The notes beneath the pieces were generated by a model that searched no databases, was not told where the DNA came from, and saw only the letters and a program-made list of their open reading frames with translations. A stretch of DNA of 64,000 nt from Skermanella mucosa (GTDB lineage: Bacteria; Pseudomonadota; Alphaproteobacteria; Azospirillales; Azospirillaceae), in NCBI RefSeq assembly GCF_016765655.2, contig NZ_CP086107.1, positions 310,001 through 374,000 on the forward strand, given 5' to 3'. Numbering within the stretch: the stretch's first letter is position 1; each line of letters begins with the position of its first letter. Positions 34,745-43,973 of the stretch are shown one piece after another. A program made the translations under genes and the position numbers.

Positions 34745-36004
34745 TCAGTACAGCGTGAAGGCCGGCACGTAGGACACCAGGCCCAGGACCACGAGGGCCA
34801 CGAGGTAGAAGGGCCAGAGTTCCCGGACGATGGCGCCGATCGGCTCGCGCGCTATCGCGGCCGAGATGAACAGCGTCGTCCCGATCGGCGGCGTGAACAG
34901 GCCGATGCTGAGATTGACCGCCATCATGATGCCGAGCTGGATGACGTCCATGCCGATCGCCGAGCCGACGGCGACGAAGGTCGGCCCCAGCAGCAGGATC
35001 GCCGCCGGAAGGTCCAGGAACATGCCGACCACGAGCATGATCACGTTCATGGCCAGGATGATCAGCCACCAATCCTGCAGGACGTTCTGGGCATACTGCG
35101 CCACCGCGTTCGGGATGGCCTCCGTGATCAGCACGTAGCCGACCAGGTTGGACGCGGCGATGACCAGCATGACGACGCCCGTGGTGACGACCGTCCCGAC
35201 CAGGGCGCCGTAAACCCGCCCGATCGTCAGGTCGCGGTAGATCAGCAGGCTGACCAGCAGGGCGTAGGCCACCGCGATCACGCTGACCTCGGTCGGGGTC
35301 GCGATGCCGAAGCGCAGCAGGACCAGGATGAACACCGGCATCAGCAGTGCCGGCAGCGCCGTGAAGAAGGCGCCCAGGATGTCCCGGCCGGTGATCCGCT
35401 CGGTCAGCAGCGGGAATTTCCGGACGCGTCCGCTGACGTAGCAGACCAGCATCATGCCGAAGGCCAGAAGCAGGCCCGGCAGGATGCCGGCCAGGAACAG
35501 CGAGGCGATCGACGCGTTGGAGACCGCGGCGAAGAGGATCAGCGGGATCGAGGGCGGGATCAGTCCCGCGATCACGGCGGAGGACGCGGTCGTGGCGGCG
35601 CCGAAGGCGGCCGGATAGCCTTCGCGCTTCTGCCAGGGGATCAGCATGGTTCCCAGCGCCGAGGCCTCGGCGACCGCCGAGCCCGAGACCCCGCCGAAGA
35701 TGGTGGAGCCGACCACCGTGACCTGCGTCAGGCCGCCGGGGAAACGCCCGACCAGCGTGGCCGCGAAGCGGACCAGCTTCTGGCCGAGCGTCCCGCTCAT
35801 CATGAGGGCGCCGGACAGGATGAAGAACGGGATGGCGAGCAGCGGGAAGCTCTGGGTCGGCTGGAACAGCTTCACGACGGCGATGACGGTCGGAACGGCG
35901 CCGAGCGTCATCACGGCGGCGCCGGAGCTGATGACCAGGGCGTAGCCGACCGGGAACGCCAGCAGCAGCAGGACGGCGAAGACCGCGACCATAACCAGTG
36001 TCAT
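34745..36004 (-). CDS. TRAP transporter large permease DctM
   Basis: The 419-residue, multi-helix channel subunit. The signature GGVSGSAVAEASALGTMLIP and the late NLSIGLFTPPIGTTLF are present. The ATG at 36004 overlaps the DctQ stop as ATGA. Confidence 0.92.
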   Translation of the reverse strand: MTLVMVAVFAVLLLLAFPVGYALVISSGAAVMTLGAVPTVIAVVKLFQPTQSFPLLAIPFFILSGALMMSGTLGQKLVRFAATLVGRFPGGLTQVTVVGSTIFGGVSGSAVAEASALGTMLIPWQKREGYPAAFGAATTASSAVIAGLIPPSIPLILFAAVSNASIASLFLAGILPGLLLAFGMMLVCYVSGRVRKFPLLTERITGRDILGAFFTALPALLMPVFILVLLRFGIATPTEVSVIAVAYALLVSLLIYRDLTIGRVYGALVGTVVTTGVVMLVIAASNLVGYVLITEAIPNAVAQYAQNVLQDWWLIILAMNVIMLVVGMFLDLPAAILLLGPTFVAVGSAIGMDVIQLGIMMAVNLSIGLFTPPIGTTLFISAAIAREPIGAIVRELWPFYLVALVVLGLVSYVPAFTLY

Positions 36005-36561
36005 AGTTCTTCCTCCGCGATGTGGGCCCGTACCGAGCGCGGGTCCTCGACCAGGAGAAGGCGCCCGAAGGTGGTGACGGCGGTCAAGCCGACGCCGATG
36101 AACCCGACGATGAGCGAGAGATAGGCCCAGCGCGCGGAGATCCCCGTGACCGGGTACACCTCGCTCCCGGTGATCTCGATGACGGCGAGGCCGATATAGG
36201 CCAGGTAGAAGAAGGTGGCCGCCACGACGACCTGCATTCCCAGCAGCAGCAGGCGGGCTCCCCGGCGCCCCAGCATGTCCAGGATCAGCGTGACGGAGAT
36301 GTGCGCCCCGCGTTGCGCCGCCAGGACGATCCCGGCCATGACCAGCCATGGAAAAAGGATGTTCGGCATCTCCGACGGCCATCCCAGCCCCTGGGTCGTC
36401 AGGTAGCGGACGACGACCTCGGCCATGAGCGACAGGAACAGGGATACCAGTGCCCCGATGGCGATGACGGTGGCGGCGACGGCGATGACCGTGTCCGCCC
36501 CCTGGATGATGGAGGCGGGCAATCCCGCCCCCGTCATCTCCCGTTCATGGAGGACTTCCAT
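36001..36561 (-). CDS. TRAP transporter small permease DctQ
   Basis: A 186-residue, four-helix protein. The start at 36561 (MEVLHEREMTGAG) overlaps the dctP stop by one base; a longer reading starting at 36627 would run inside dctP. SLMAEVVVRYL and QRGAHISVTLIL are typical DctQ segments. Confidence 0.88.
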   Translation of the reverse strand: MEVLHEREMTGAGLPASIIQGADTVIAVAATVIAIGALVSLFLSLMAEVVVRYLTTQGLGWPSEMPNILFPWLVMAGIVLAAQRGAHISVTLILDMLGRRGARLLLLGMQVVVAATFFYLAYIGLAVIEITGSEVYPVTGISARWAYLSLIVGFIGVGLTAVTTFGRLLLVEDPRSVRAHIAEEEL

Positions 36562-37538
36562 CACTGCTTCGCCGCGGCGGCTTCTTTCCGGACCAGGGCC
36601 ACCAGGTCCGGGAACTGCGCCTGCCACTTGTCGTAGACGGGCTTCGTCGCTTCGGCGAAGGCGGCCGGGTCGACTTCGTTGAACGTGACGCCGGCCTTCT
36701 CCATCTCGCCGCGCAGTTCACTGTCCGCCTTCCGCGACAGCTCCCGGTTCAGCTTGCCCGCCTCGGCCGCGGCGTCGAGCACCGCCTGCTGGTCGGCCTT
36801 GGGCAGGGTGCCGAAGACGACCGCGCTGGCGAACAGCGGCGTCGCCTCGTACTTGTGGGCGGTCAGGGAGATGAACTTCTGGACCTCGTGCAGCTTCGAG
36901 GACCAGATGTTCATCAGCGGGTTCTCCTGGCCGTCCACCACGCCCTGCTGGAGCGCTATGTACAGTTCGGAGAAGGCCATCGGCGTCGGGTTGGCGCCGA
37001 GCGCCTTGAAGATGTCCACCGTCATGGGATCGGGCGGCGTGCGGACCTTGATGCCGGCCAGGTCCGCGGGCTTCCCGATCGGGCGCACGTTGTTGCTGGT
37101 GTGCCGAATGCCGTTGTCCCAGAGGGCGAGCAGGACCAGCCCCTTCGCCTTGGCATCGGCGGCGAGCTGCTCGCCGACCGGCCCGTCCAGCACCTTCCAG
37201 GCCTGTGGCAGTTCCTGGAACAGGAAAGGCAGGCCCAGCACCGCGAACTGCGGGACCACGCCGGAGGTCGAGCCCTGGGAGTTGGCGCTGAAGGCCAGGG
37301 TTCCCAGGCGCATGTTGGTCAGCGCCTCGACGTCGTCGCCGTACTGGGCGCTGCCGCCGACCTCGATCTTGACGCGGCCCCCGGTCTTCTCGGCCACCAG
37401 TTCGGCGAATTTCAGGGACGCTTCCGACTTGGGATTGCCCGGCGCCGCGTTATGGGCGAGACGCAGGACCTGCTGTGCCCAGGCCGGGGCTGCCACGAGG
37501 GTGGCGCCGACTGCCAGCGCCGCAAGTAACCGTTTCAT
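36561..37538 (-). CDS. TRAP transporter substrate-binding protein DctP
   Basis: A periplasmic receptor of 325 residues with a 21-residue signal peptide (APAWA-QQVLRLAHN). It carries the DctP block QQGVVDGQENPLMNIWSSKL and the ligand-binding Arg in KVRTPPDPMT. The ATG at 37538 follows GGAGG. It begins the TRAP part of the large leftward unit. A sugar acid or ketose-derived acid is the likely ligand, from the enzymes around it. Confidence 0.9.
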   Translation of the reverse strand: MKRLLAALAVGATLVAAPAWAQQVLRLAHNAAPGNPKSEASLKFAELVAEKTGGRVKIEVGGSAQYGDDVEALTNMRLGTLAFSANSQGSTSGVVPQFAVLGLPFLFQELPQAWKVLDGPVGEQLAADAKAKGLVLLALWDNGIRHTSNNVRPIGKPADLAGIKVRTPPDPMTVDIFKALGANPTPMAFSELYIALQQGVVDGQENPLMNIWSSKLHEVQKFISLTAHKYEATPLFASAVVFGTLPKADQQAVLDAAAEAGKLNRELSRKADSELRGEMEKAGVTFNEVDPAAFAEATKPVYDKWQAQFPDLVALVRKEAAAAKQ

Positions 37539-37549
37539 CGTTTCCTCCA

Positions 37550-37590
37550 GTTATTGGTCGTTGGGGTCGCGTTATTGGTCGTGGGGTCGC
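37550..37590. repeat. Tandem duplication of about 20 bp
   Basis: GTTATTGGTCGTTGGGGTCGC (21 nt, 37550-37570) is followed at once by the same sequence lacking one T (37571-37590). It lies 12 bp upstream of dctP in the 153-bp gap within the unit. Confidence 0.85.
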
Positions 37591-37691
37591 GCGGGAGATC
37601 GGATCGGGGTCTGCCAGGCACTCCGCGCGATGCCTGTTCCGGCACCATGGTGCCGGTCGTCGGAACGGTTTCGCCGGTCGTGCGGCCCGGC

Positions 37692-38720
37692 CTAGAGCCA
37701 GCCCTTGATGCTGGCGGACACGGCTTCGGCCGAGATGCCGTAGCGGTCGTGCAGGGTGGGCAGCGCGCCGGCGAGCAGGAACTCGTCCGGCAGGCCGATG
37801 TGCCTGAACTTCGGCGCCACCCCGGAGCGGAGCAGCAGGCCGGCGATTGCCTCGCCCAGGCCGCCGATGACGGAATGGTTCTCGGCGACGACCACCATCC
37901 GGCCGGTGCGGGCCGCTTCCCGCAGGATCGTCTCCGCGTCCAGCGGCTTGATCGTCGGGACGTGCAGCACCGCCACGTCCACCTTGTCGGCCTCCAGCGA
38001 CTTGGCGACTTCCAGGGCGCGCATGGTCATGATGCCGGACGAGATGACGAGCACGTCGGTGCCGTCGCGCAGCATCTTCGCCTTGCCCAGCTCGAACCGG
38101 TAGCCGTACTCGTCGAGCACCAGCGGCACGTGTCCGCGCAGCAGGCGCATATAGACGGGACCCTGGTGAGCGACCATGGCGGGCACCATCTGCTCAGTGT
38201 CGAGCGCGTCGCAGGGATCGAGCACGGTCATGTTCGGCATGGCGCGGAACAGCGCCAGATCCTCGGCGGCCTGGTGGCTCGGCCCGTAGCCGGAAGTCAG
38301 GCCCGGCAGGGCGCAGGCCAGCTTGACGTTGAGGTTTTCCTCGGCGATGGTCTGGTGGATGAAGTCGTAGGCCCGGCGCGAGGCGAACACCGCGTAGGTC
38401 GTGGCGAAGGGCACGAAGCCCTCGTGCGCCATGCCGGCCGCGGCACCCATCAGAAGCTGCTCGGCCATGCCCATCTGGTAATAGCGGTCGGGGTGGGCCT
38501 TCGCGAAGACGTGCAGGTCGGTGTACTTGCCCAGGTCGGCGGTCATGCCGACGATCTCCGGCCGGCTTTCGGCCAACTCGGCCAGGGCGTGGCCGAACGG
38601 CGCCGGCTTGGTGCGCTGGCCCTCGGAGGCGATCGAGGCGATCATCGCCGAGGTCTTCAGGCGCGGCTTGGGGCTTGCGCCTTCCTTGGTGTCGACGTTG
38701 GTCGTGCTGGTGCTGGTCAT
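37692..38720 (-). CDS. Transketolase C-terminal (pyrimidine-binding) subunit
   Basis: A 342-residue subunit with the transketolase Pyr and C-terminal domains: AELAESRPEIVGMTADLGKYTDL, the conserved MGMAEQLLMGAAAGMA (catalytic Glu) and YGPSHQAAEDLALFRAMP. It needs the N-terminal TPP subunit encoded upstream. The ATG at 38720 overlaps that gene's stop as ATGA. Split transketolases often act on unusual sugars, as in the apulose-4-phosphate enzyme. Confidence 0.88.
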   Translation of the reverse strand: MTSTSTTNVDTKEGASPKPRLKTSAMIASIASEGQRTKPAPFGHALAELAESRPEIVGMTADLGKYTDLHVFAKAHPDRYYQMGMAEQLLMGAAAGMAHEGFVPFATTYAVFASRRAYDFIHQTIAEENLNVKLACALPGLTSGYGPSHQAAEDLALFRAMPNMTVLDPCDALDTEQMVPAMVAHQGPVYMRLLRGHVPLVLDEYGYRFELGKAKMLRDGTDVLVISSGIMTMRALEVAKSLEADKVDVAVLHVPTIKPLDAETILREAARTGRMVVVAENHSVIGGLGEAIAGLLLRSGVAPKFRHIGLPDEFLLAGALPTLHDRYGISAEAVSASIKGWL

Positions 38721-39562
38721 GCCGTCCTCCCGGCCTCGAGGGCTTCGAGGGCCATCTGCCATTCGTGCTCATCCACGCGGATGAAGTGGTTCTTCTCGCG
38801 GGCTTCCAGGAACGGGACGCCCCGGCCCATGCGGGTGTCGCAGACGATCATGCGGGGCTTCGGCTCGGCGTGGTCGCGGGCGGCGTCGAACGCCGCCCGG
38901 ACGGCCTCGATGTCGTTGCCGTCCACCCGCTGGACGAACCATCCGAACGCTTCGAGCTTGTCGACCAGCGGCTCGAAGGCCATGACCTGGGTCGAGGGAC
39001 CGTCGGCCTGCTGGTTGTTGACGTCGATGATCCCGATCAGGTTGTCGAGCTTCCAGTGGGCCGCCGACATGATCGCCTCCCAGACCGAGCCCTCGTCCAG
39101 CTCGCCGTCGGAGAACAGGGTGTAGACGCGGGACGACGAGCCCTTGCGCTTCAGTCCCAGGCACATGCCGACGCCGATCGACAGCCCCAGCCCCAGCGAG
39201 CCGCCGGACATCTCCATGCCGGGCGTGTAGGCGGCCATGCCCGACATGGGCAGGCGGCTGCCGTCACTGCCGTAGGTCTCCAGCTCCTCCTCCGGCACGA
39301 TGCCGGCCTCGATCAGAGCGGCGTAGAGGGCGATGGCGTAGTGTCCGTTCGACAGCAGGAAGCGGTCGCGCCCTTCCCATTCCGGATCTTCCGGGCGATA
39401 GCTCATGGCATGGAAGTACGCCGTGGCCAGCACGTCGGCGATGTCGAGCGCCTGGCCGATATAGCCCTGGCCCTGGACCTCGCCCATCAGCAGCGCGTTG
39501 CGGCGGATGCGGTAGGCGCGCTCGGCCAGGTCGACATTGTGTCCCAGCGGATTGGTCTGCAT
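38717..39562 (-). CDS. Transketolase N-terminal (TPP-binding) subunit
   Basis: A 281-residue subunit with the thiamine-diphosphate site LFSDGELDEGSVWEAI...DVNN and the substrate-loop FLLSNGHYAIALYAAL. It pairs with the following gene to make one full active site. The ATG at 39562 is preferred over one at 39625 because homologues begin near here. Confidence 0.88.
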   Translation of the reverse strand: MQTNPLGHNVDLAERAYRIRRNALLMGEVQGQGYIGQALDIADVLATAYFHAMSYRPEDPEWEGRDRFLLSNGHYAIALYAALIEAGIVPEEELETYGSDGSRLPMSGMAAYTPGMEMSGGSLGLGLSIGVGMCLGLKRKGSSSRVYTLFSDGELDEGSVWEAIMSAAHWKLDNLIGIIDVNNQQADGPSTQVMAFEPLVDKLEAFGWFVQRVDGNDIEAVRAAFDAARDHAEPKPRMIVCDTRMGRGVPFLEAREKNHFIRVDEHEWQMALEALEAGRTA

Positions 39563-39664
39563 GTTTCTCTCCAGCGTCCTCGGTGTCACGGCGCGGTCGG
39601 GCGCGTGACGCGTGGGGGGCGGCACTCGGATCGAAGGGCGGCCGTGCGGGGACGGCCGCTCCCG

Positions 39665-40414
39665 TCAGTGGATCAGCATGCCGCCGTTGACGTCGATGGT
39701 GGCGCCGGTGATGTACGAGGACAGGTCCGAGGCCAGGAACAGGCAGGCCCGCGCCACGTCTTCCGCGTCGCCGAGGCGGTTGAGCGGAATGCCCTTGAGG
39801 ATCTCGGCCTTCAGCTCGCCGGTCAGCTTGCCGCCGGTGATGTCGGTCTGGATCAGGCCGGGCGTCACCGAGTTCACGCGGACATTGTCCGGTCCCAGTT
39901 CGCGGGCCATCGCCTTGGCGAGCCCGAGGGCTCCGGCCTTGGCGGCGCTGTAGTGCGGTCCGCCGAAGATGCCGCCGCCGCGCTGGGCCGACACGGACGA
40001 CATGCAGACGATGGAGCCGGAGCGCTGCCGGCGCATGTGCGGGACCACGGCCTGGCTCATGTAGAGAGTGCCCCGCAGATTGACGTCGAGCACCGCGTCG
40101 TAGTTCTCGGGAGCGATGTCCATGAACTTCAGCGGCTGCGTGATGCCGGCGTTGTTGATCAGCACGTCGACCCGGCCGAACTCGCCGACCACGCGCTCGA
40201 TGGCGGCGGCGCAGGCCTGCTTGTCGGTCACGTCGCAGGCGATGCCCCGGTGGGCTTCGCCCAGCTCCGACGCGGCCGCCGCGGCCTGCTCCTGGTTCAG
40301 GTCGAGAATGATCGAGCGTCCGCCGTGCAGGGCGAACAGCTTGGCGGTCGCCCGGCCGATACCCCGCGCCGAAGCAGCACCCGTGACGACGCAAACCTTG
40401 TTTGCGAGAAGCAT
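39665..40414 (-). CDS. SDR-family oxidoreductase
   Basis: A 249-residue classical SDR: TGAASARGIG at 10-19 (with a two-residue insertion), NNAGITQP near 90, catalytic Ser, and YSAAKAG. The ATG at 40414 has GAGGTGAGG before it. As first gene of the leftward unit it probably oxidises a polyol or sugar before transketolase cleavage. The substrate is not predictable. Confidence 0.88.
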   Translation of the reverse strand: MLLANKVCVVTGAASARGIGRATAKLFALHGGRSIILDLNQEQAAAAASELGEAHRGIACDVTDKQACAAAIERVVGEFGRVDVLINNAGITQPLKFMDIAPENYDAVLDVNLRGTLYMSQAVVPHMRRQRSGSIVCMSSVSAQRGGGIFGGPHYSAAKAGALGLAKAMARELGPDNVRVNSVTPGLIQTDITGGKLTGELKAEILKGIPLNRLGDAEDVARACLFLASDLSSYITGATIDVNGGMLIH

Positions 40415-40573
40415 TTCCTCACCTCTTTTGAATTGTTCTACAGGGCAATCAAGTCGAACTGCGATCCGCACCAATCCACGCTATGATCTTGATGCGCCGT
40501 CTTCTGTAGTTGCCCAGTATCGCTGTGGTGAGCTGAATCTAACGGGTTGAGGTAATGTGCTCAAATGAATAAA

Positions 40574-40599
40574 ATGAGCTATTGTTGAACTGAGCTCAT
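40574..40599. promoter_or_regulatory. LysR-type inverted repeat in a divergent promoter
   Basis: ATGAGCT and AGCTCAT, perfect 7-bp arms 12 bp apart, end directly at the LysR start codon. Likely the binding site through which the LysR protein controls itself and the divergent SDR/transketolase/TRAP unit. Confidence 0.5.
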
Positions 40600-41553
40600 G
40601 TGAATACGGCAATGCAAAACAGGCTGTCGATCAAGTCGATTCAAGCGTTTGAGGCTGCCGCGAGGCTCGGTTCGTTCGCTGCCGCAGCAGATGAATTGGC
40701 TGTTACGCCTTCTGCGGTAAGCCATCAGGTCAAGCTCCTGGAAGAGCAGCTCGGGGTCCCGCTGTTCCACCGGATCCATCGCGCGGTGGTCCTGACCGAC
40801 GCCGGGCAACATCTCGCGACGGAGGTCATCGCCGCGTTTTCCCGCATCGACGCCGCCACGCGCACCGTCGCGGTCGCCGGGACGGGCGCCGTCCTGACCG
40901 TCCATTCCACGCCGAGCTTCGCCTCGCAGTGGCTGATGAGAAGACTGGCGCGGTTCGGCGAAACGCATCCCGGCATCGATATCCGCCTGAACGCCTCCAT
41001 GCTGCCCGTTACCCTGAACCAGGGTACGGTGGACGTCGACATCCGCTACAATCCCGGCACGGCCGCCGCCGGCGCCGTCATGGTCCCCTTTCCGGACGAC
41101 ACGATCGTGCCGCTGTGCTCGCCCTCGCTGGCGAACGGGATCAAGCCGATCCGGCGCCCGGCCGACCTTGCCAACCATACCCTGATCCATTCCGAGATCA
41201 CGATCCTGAGCTGGCGCGACTGGGGCCGGCGCCATCGCAGGGTGAGGCTCGACATGGAGCGGGGTCCCCGGTTCGACCGCTCCTTCATGGCCATCTCCGC
41301 CGCCGTGGACGGGCTCGGAGTCTGCCTGGACAGCCTGCTGCTCGCCGAGCAGGAGATCCGGACCGGGAAACTGATCGTCCCCTTCCCGGGCGACTGCATG
41401 AAGGCTCAAGGGCATGGCTTCCTGACGCTGCGCACGAAGACGGACCTGCCGAAGATCCGAAGCTTCAGGGAGTGGCTCTTCGCCGAACTGGGCAGGACCC
41501 TGGATTGGGCGGAGCGCTTCGTCGCGAACGGGATGACGAACCCCGCGCCGTGA
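40600..41553 (+). CDS. LysR-family transcriptional regulator, GcvA-like
   Basis: A 317-residue regulator. The winged helix (about 8-66, with SFAAAADELAVTPSAVSHQVKLLEEQLG as its core) is of the GcvA type. The start is a GTG at 40600; an ATG at 40612 is an alternative. Divergent from the dual-transketolase unit, its likely target. It is upstream of phnG but separated by 161 bp that carry their own regulatory signals. Confidence 0.9.
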   Translation: MNTAMQNRLSIKSIQAFEAAARLGSFAAAADELAVTPSAVSHQVKLLEEQLGVPLFHRIHRAVVLTDAGQHLATEVIAAFSRIDAATRTVAVAGTGAVLTVHSTPSFASQWLMRRLARFGETHPGIDIRLNASMLPVTLNQGTVDVDIRYNPGTAAAGAVMVPFPDDTIVPLCSPSLANGIKPIRRPADLANHTLIHSEITILSWRDWGRRHRRVRLDMERGPRFDRSFMAISAAVDGLGVCLDSLLLAEQEIRTGKLIVPFPGDCMKAQGHGFLTLRTKTDLPKIRSFREWLFAELGRTLDWAERFVANGMTNPAP

Positions 41554-41609
41554 CCATCGCGGGCGGTTCGAGTTCCGTCGTATGCAATCTTTACTTTTGA
41601 GTCACGCGA

Positions 41610-41627
41610 CCGTCATCAGTATGTCAC
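41610..41627. promoter_or_regulatory. Possible Pho box before phnG
   Basis: CCGTCAT-CAGT-ATGTCAC resembles two CTGTCAT units spaced by four bases, the PhoB target (6/7 and 5/7 matches). It lies about 90 bp before phnG and would give phosphate-starvation control. Confidence 0.4.
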
Positions 41628-41657
41628 TCACAGACGTCAGTATGCATCACACCGGAA

Positions 41658-41683
41658 AAATTGTCTAGATGAATAGACAATTT
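41658..41683. promoter_or_regulatory. Inverted repeat before phnG, possible PhnF operator
   Basis: AAATTGTCTA and TAGACAATTT form perfect 10-bp arms around GATGAA, 31 bp before the phnG ATG. PhnF and other HutC-type GntR repressors bind GTCTA/TAGAC half-sites. No phnF gene is in the window. Confidence 0.5.
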
Positions 41684-41714
41684 GTTCAAAGCCAGCCGTT
41701 TCCGAGAGTGATGC

Positions 41715-42221
41715 ATGGGTCAGAGCGGGATATCAGAACGAACCGATGGGCTTGGTTCCGAAGGGCCGGTTCCTGCGGAAACCGTCGGCCGGCAGCGTGC
41801 CATCGCCGCGTTCGCGAGCGCTTCGGGAGCCTGGCTGGACGACGCCCTGACGAAGCTCGGCGACGCGATCCCGGAGGCCCTGCCCGTGCGTGGTCCGGAA
41901 GTCGGGCTGGTCATGCTGCGCGGGCGCATCGGCGGCGGCGGATCTCCCTTCAACCTTGGCGAGGCCACGGTCACCAGAGCCAGCGTGCGGCTGTCCAGCG
42001 GCGAAGTCGGGCACGCGATCGTGCTGGGCCGGGACACGGCCAAGGCCGGCATTGCGGCACACCTGGATGCCCTTTGGCAGCGGGATGACTGGCGCGACCG
42101 GATCGAGGCAAACGTCGTGGGACCCGCCATCGCGGCGGAAGCCGCCGCCGACCGGGTGCTCGCGGAAGAGACCGCGGCTACCCGCGTGGACTTCTTCACC
42201 ATGGCCCGGGGCGAGGACTGA
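41715..42221 (+). CDS. phnG: C-P lyase subunit PhnG
   Basis: A 168-residue subunit of the PhnGHIJ core that attaches the phosphonate to ribose 5-phosphate and then cleaves the C-P bond. The family block FNLGEATVTRASVRL and GRDTAKAGIAAHLDAL are present. First gene of the phn operon; phnH starts at its stop codon (TGATG). Confidence 0.9.
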   Translation: MGQSGISERTDGLGSEGPVPAETVGRQRAIAAFASASGAWLDDALTKLGDAIPEALPVRGPEVGLVMLRGRIGGGGSPFNLGEATVTRASVRLSSGEVGHAIVLGRDTAKAGIAAHLDALWQRDDWRDRIEANVVGPAIAAEAAADRVLAEETAATRVDFFTMARGED

Positions 42222-42856
42222 TGGCGGGGCGATTTCCCGATGCCCCGTCATCCGGAGCGGCAGACACGGCTGTCCAGGGCGGGTTCCACGATCCCGTGTT
42301 CGGTTCCCAGGCGGTCTTCGCCGCCGTCATGAATGCTTTCGCCAATCCCGGCACGATCACCGTCCTCGACTCCCGGATGGGTGCGCCGGCCGCGCTGGCG
42401 CCGGCGGCGGCGGCCGTCGTCGCCGCGCTGGCCGATGGGGACACGCCGGTCTACCTGGACGAGCGCCTGCGCGAGGCGCCCGGTCTGGCCGGCTGGATCG
42501 CCTTCCATACCGGCGCGCGTCCGACCGGCGACGCGGCGGCCTGCGCTTTCGCGATCCTCGGCGGCGGTCCCTGTCCGGCGCTGCCGGACGGCTTCGCCAT
42601 CGGCACGGCGGAACATCCCGATCGGTCAGCGACCCTGCTGGTCACGGTTTCGGCATTGGGTGGCGGGCCTCCCCTGGTGCTGTCCGGACCCGGCATCGAC
42701 GGTGAGCGGCGGATAGCACCCCAGGGGCTGCCCGACGGTTTCGCCGCCGCCTGGGCGCGCAACAACGCGCTTTTCCCGCGCGGCGTCGATGTGCTGCTGG
42801 TCTGCGGCGCCACCGCGACGGCACTGCCCCGCACCACCCGCATCCGGAGCACCTGA
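42221..42856 (+). CDS. phnH: C-P lyase subunit PhnH
   Basis: A 211-residue structural subunit, with GGFHDPVFGSQAVFAAVMNAFANPG at the start as in PhnH. It overlaps phnG by one base and ends 1 bp before phnI. Confidence 0.9.
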   Translation: MAGRFPDAPSSGAADTAVQGGFHDPVFGSQAVFAAVMNAFANPGTITVLDSRMGAPAALAPAAAAVVAALADGDTPVYLDERLREAPGLAGWIAFHTGARPTGDAAACAFAILGGGPCPALPDGFAIGTAEHPDRSATLLVTVSALGGGPPLVLSGPGIDGERRIAPQGLPDGFAAAWARNNALFPRGVDVLLVCGATATALPRTTRIRST

Positions 42857-42857
42857 C

Positions 42858-43973
42858 ATGTATGTGGCCGTCAAGGGCGGCGAGGCCGCCATCGGGAAGG
42901 CCCATAGGCTCCTGGCCGACCGCCGCCGGGGCGACAGGGACGTGCCGGCACTCGGTCTCGACCAGATCAAGGGCCAGCTGTCGCTGGCCGTGGACCGGGT
43001 GATGGCCGAAGGCTCGCTGTACGATCCCGATCTGGCAGCGATGGCCCTCAGGCAGGCACGCGGCGACATGATCGAGGCGATTTTCCTGCTGCGCGCCTAC
43101 CGCACCACGCTGCCCCGGTTCGCGGCGTCGCTGCCGGCCGATACCTCCGCGATGCGGGTCGAGCGGCGCGTCTCCGCGATATACAAGGACCTGCCGGGCG
43201 GCCAGCTTCTGGGGCCGACCTTCGACTACACGCACCGGCTGATCGACCCGGCGATGGCCGGGGACGAACCGGTCGAGCCGCCGGAACGCCGCACCGATCG
43301 CCCATCGACCGAGCCATGCCCGAGGGTGAGCGACATCCTCGACGGCGAGGGGCTGATCGAGCGGGACGACAGCGCCCCTGACCGCGCTCCCGGCGGCGAA
43401 GCCGAACCGTCCGACCTGACCCGCGACGCCGTCGCCTTCCCGCTGGGCCGGGACCTGCGGCTCCAGGCCCTGGCGCGCGGCGACGAGGGGTTCCTGCTGG
43501 CCCTGGCCTATTCGACCCAGCGCGGCTACGGGCGCACCCATCCCTTCGTCGGCGAGGTCCGCATCGGGCTGGCCGACGTCGAGGTCGAGGTGCCGGAGCT
43601 GGGATTTCCCGTCCGGATCGGGCGGGTCCGCCTGACCGAATGCCAGATGGTCAACCAGTTCAAGGGCTCGCGCACGGAGCCGCCGCAGTTCACCCGCGGC
43701 TACGGCCTCGTCCTCGGCCAGTCGGAGCGCAAGGCCATGGCGATGGCGCTGGTTGACCGGTCGCTGCGCGCCGACGAGTTCGGCGAAGAACGCACGGCCC
43801 CGGCCCAGGACGAGGAATTCGTGATAGCCCACTGCGACAACATCCAGGCGACCGGCTTCGTCGAGCACCTGAAGCTGCCCCACTACGTCGATTTCCAGGC
43901 GGAACTGGGGCTGGTGCGCCGGATGCGCGCCGAAGCCGAAGTCGGAGAAACCGGGCGGGAGGCGGCGGAATGA
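42858..43973 (+). CDS. phnI: C-P lyase subunit PhnI
   Basis: A 371-residue PhnI, which with PhnG, H and L forms the triphosphate-ribosyl phosphonate from ATP. It begins MYVAVKGGEAAI and contains RTHPFVGEVRIG and IQATGFVEHLKLPHYVDFQAEL. It overlaps phnJ by 4 bp (ATGA). Confidence 0.92.
   Translation: MYVAVKGGEAAIGKAHRLLADRRRGDRDVPALGLDQIKGQLSLAVDRVMAEGSLYDPDLAAMALRQARGDMIEAIFLLRAYRTTLPRFAASLPADTSAMRVERRVSAIYKDLPGGQLLGPTFDYTHRLIDPAMAGDEPVEPPERRTDRPSTEPCPRVSDILDGEGLIERDDSAPDRAPGGEAEPSDLTRDAVAFPLGRDLRLQALARGDEGFLLALAYSTQRGYGRTHPFVGEVRIGLADVEVEVPELGFPVRIGRVRLTECQMVNQFKGSRTEPPQFTRGYGLVLGQSERKAMAMALVDRSLRADEFGEERTAPAQDEEFVIAHCDNIQATGFVEHLKLPHYVDFQAELGLVRRMRAEAEVGETGREAAE

Noticed and set aside
30744..40414. 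A sulfoquinovose (sulfo-transketolase) pathway
   Set aside because: The split transketolase fits, but no sulfoquinovosidase, isomerase or sulfonate exporter is present.
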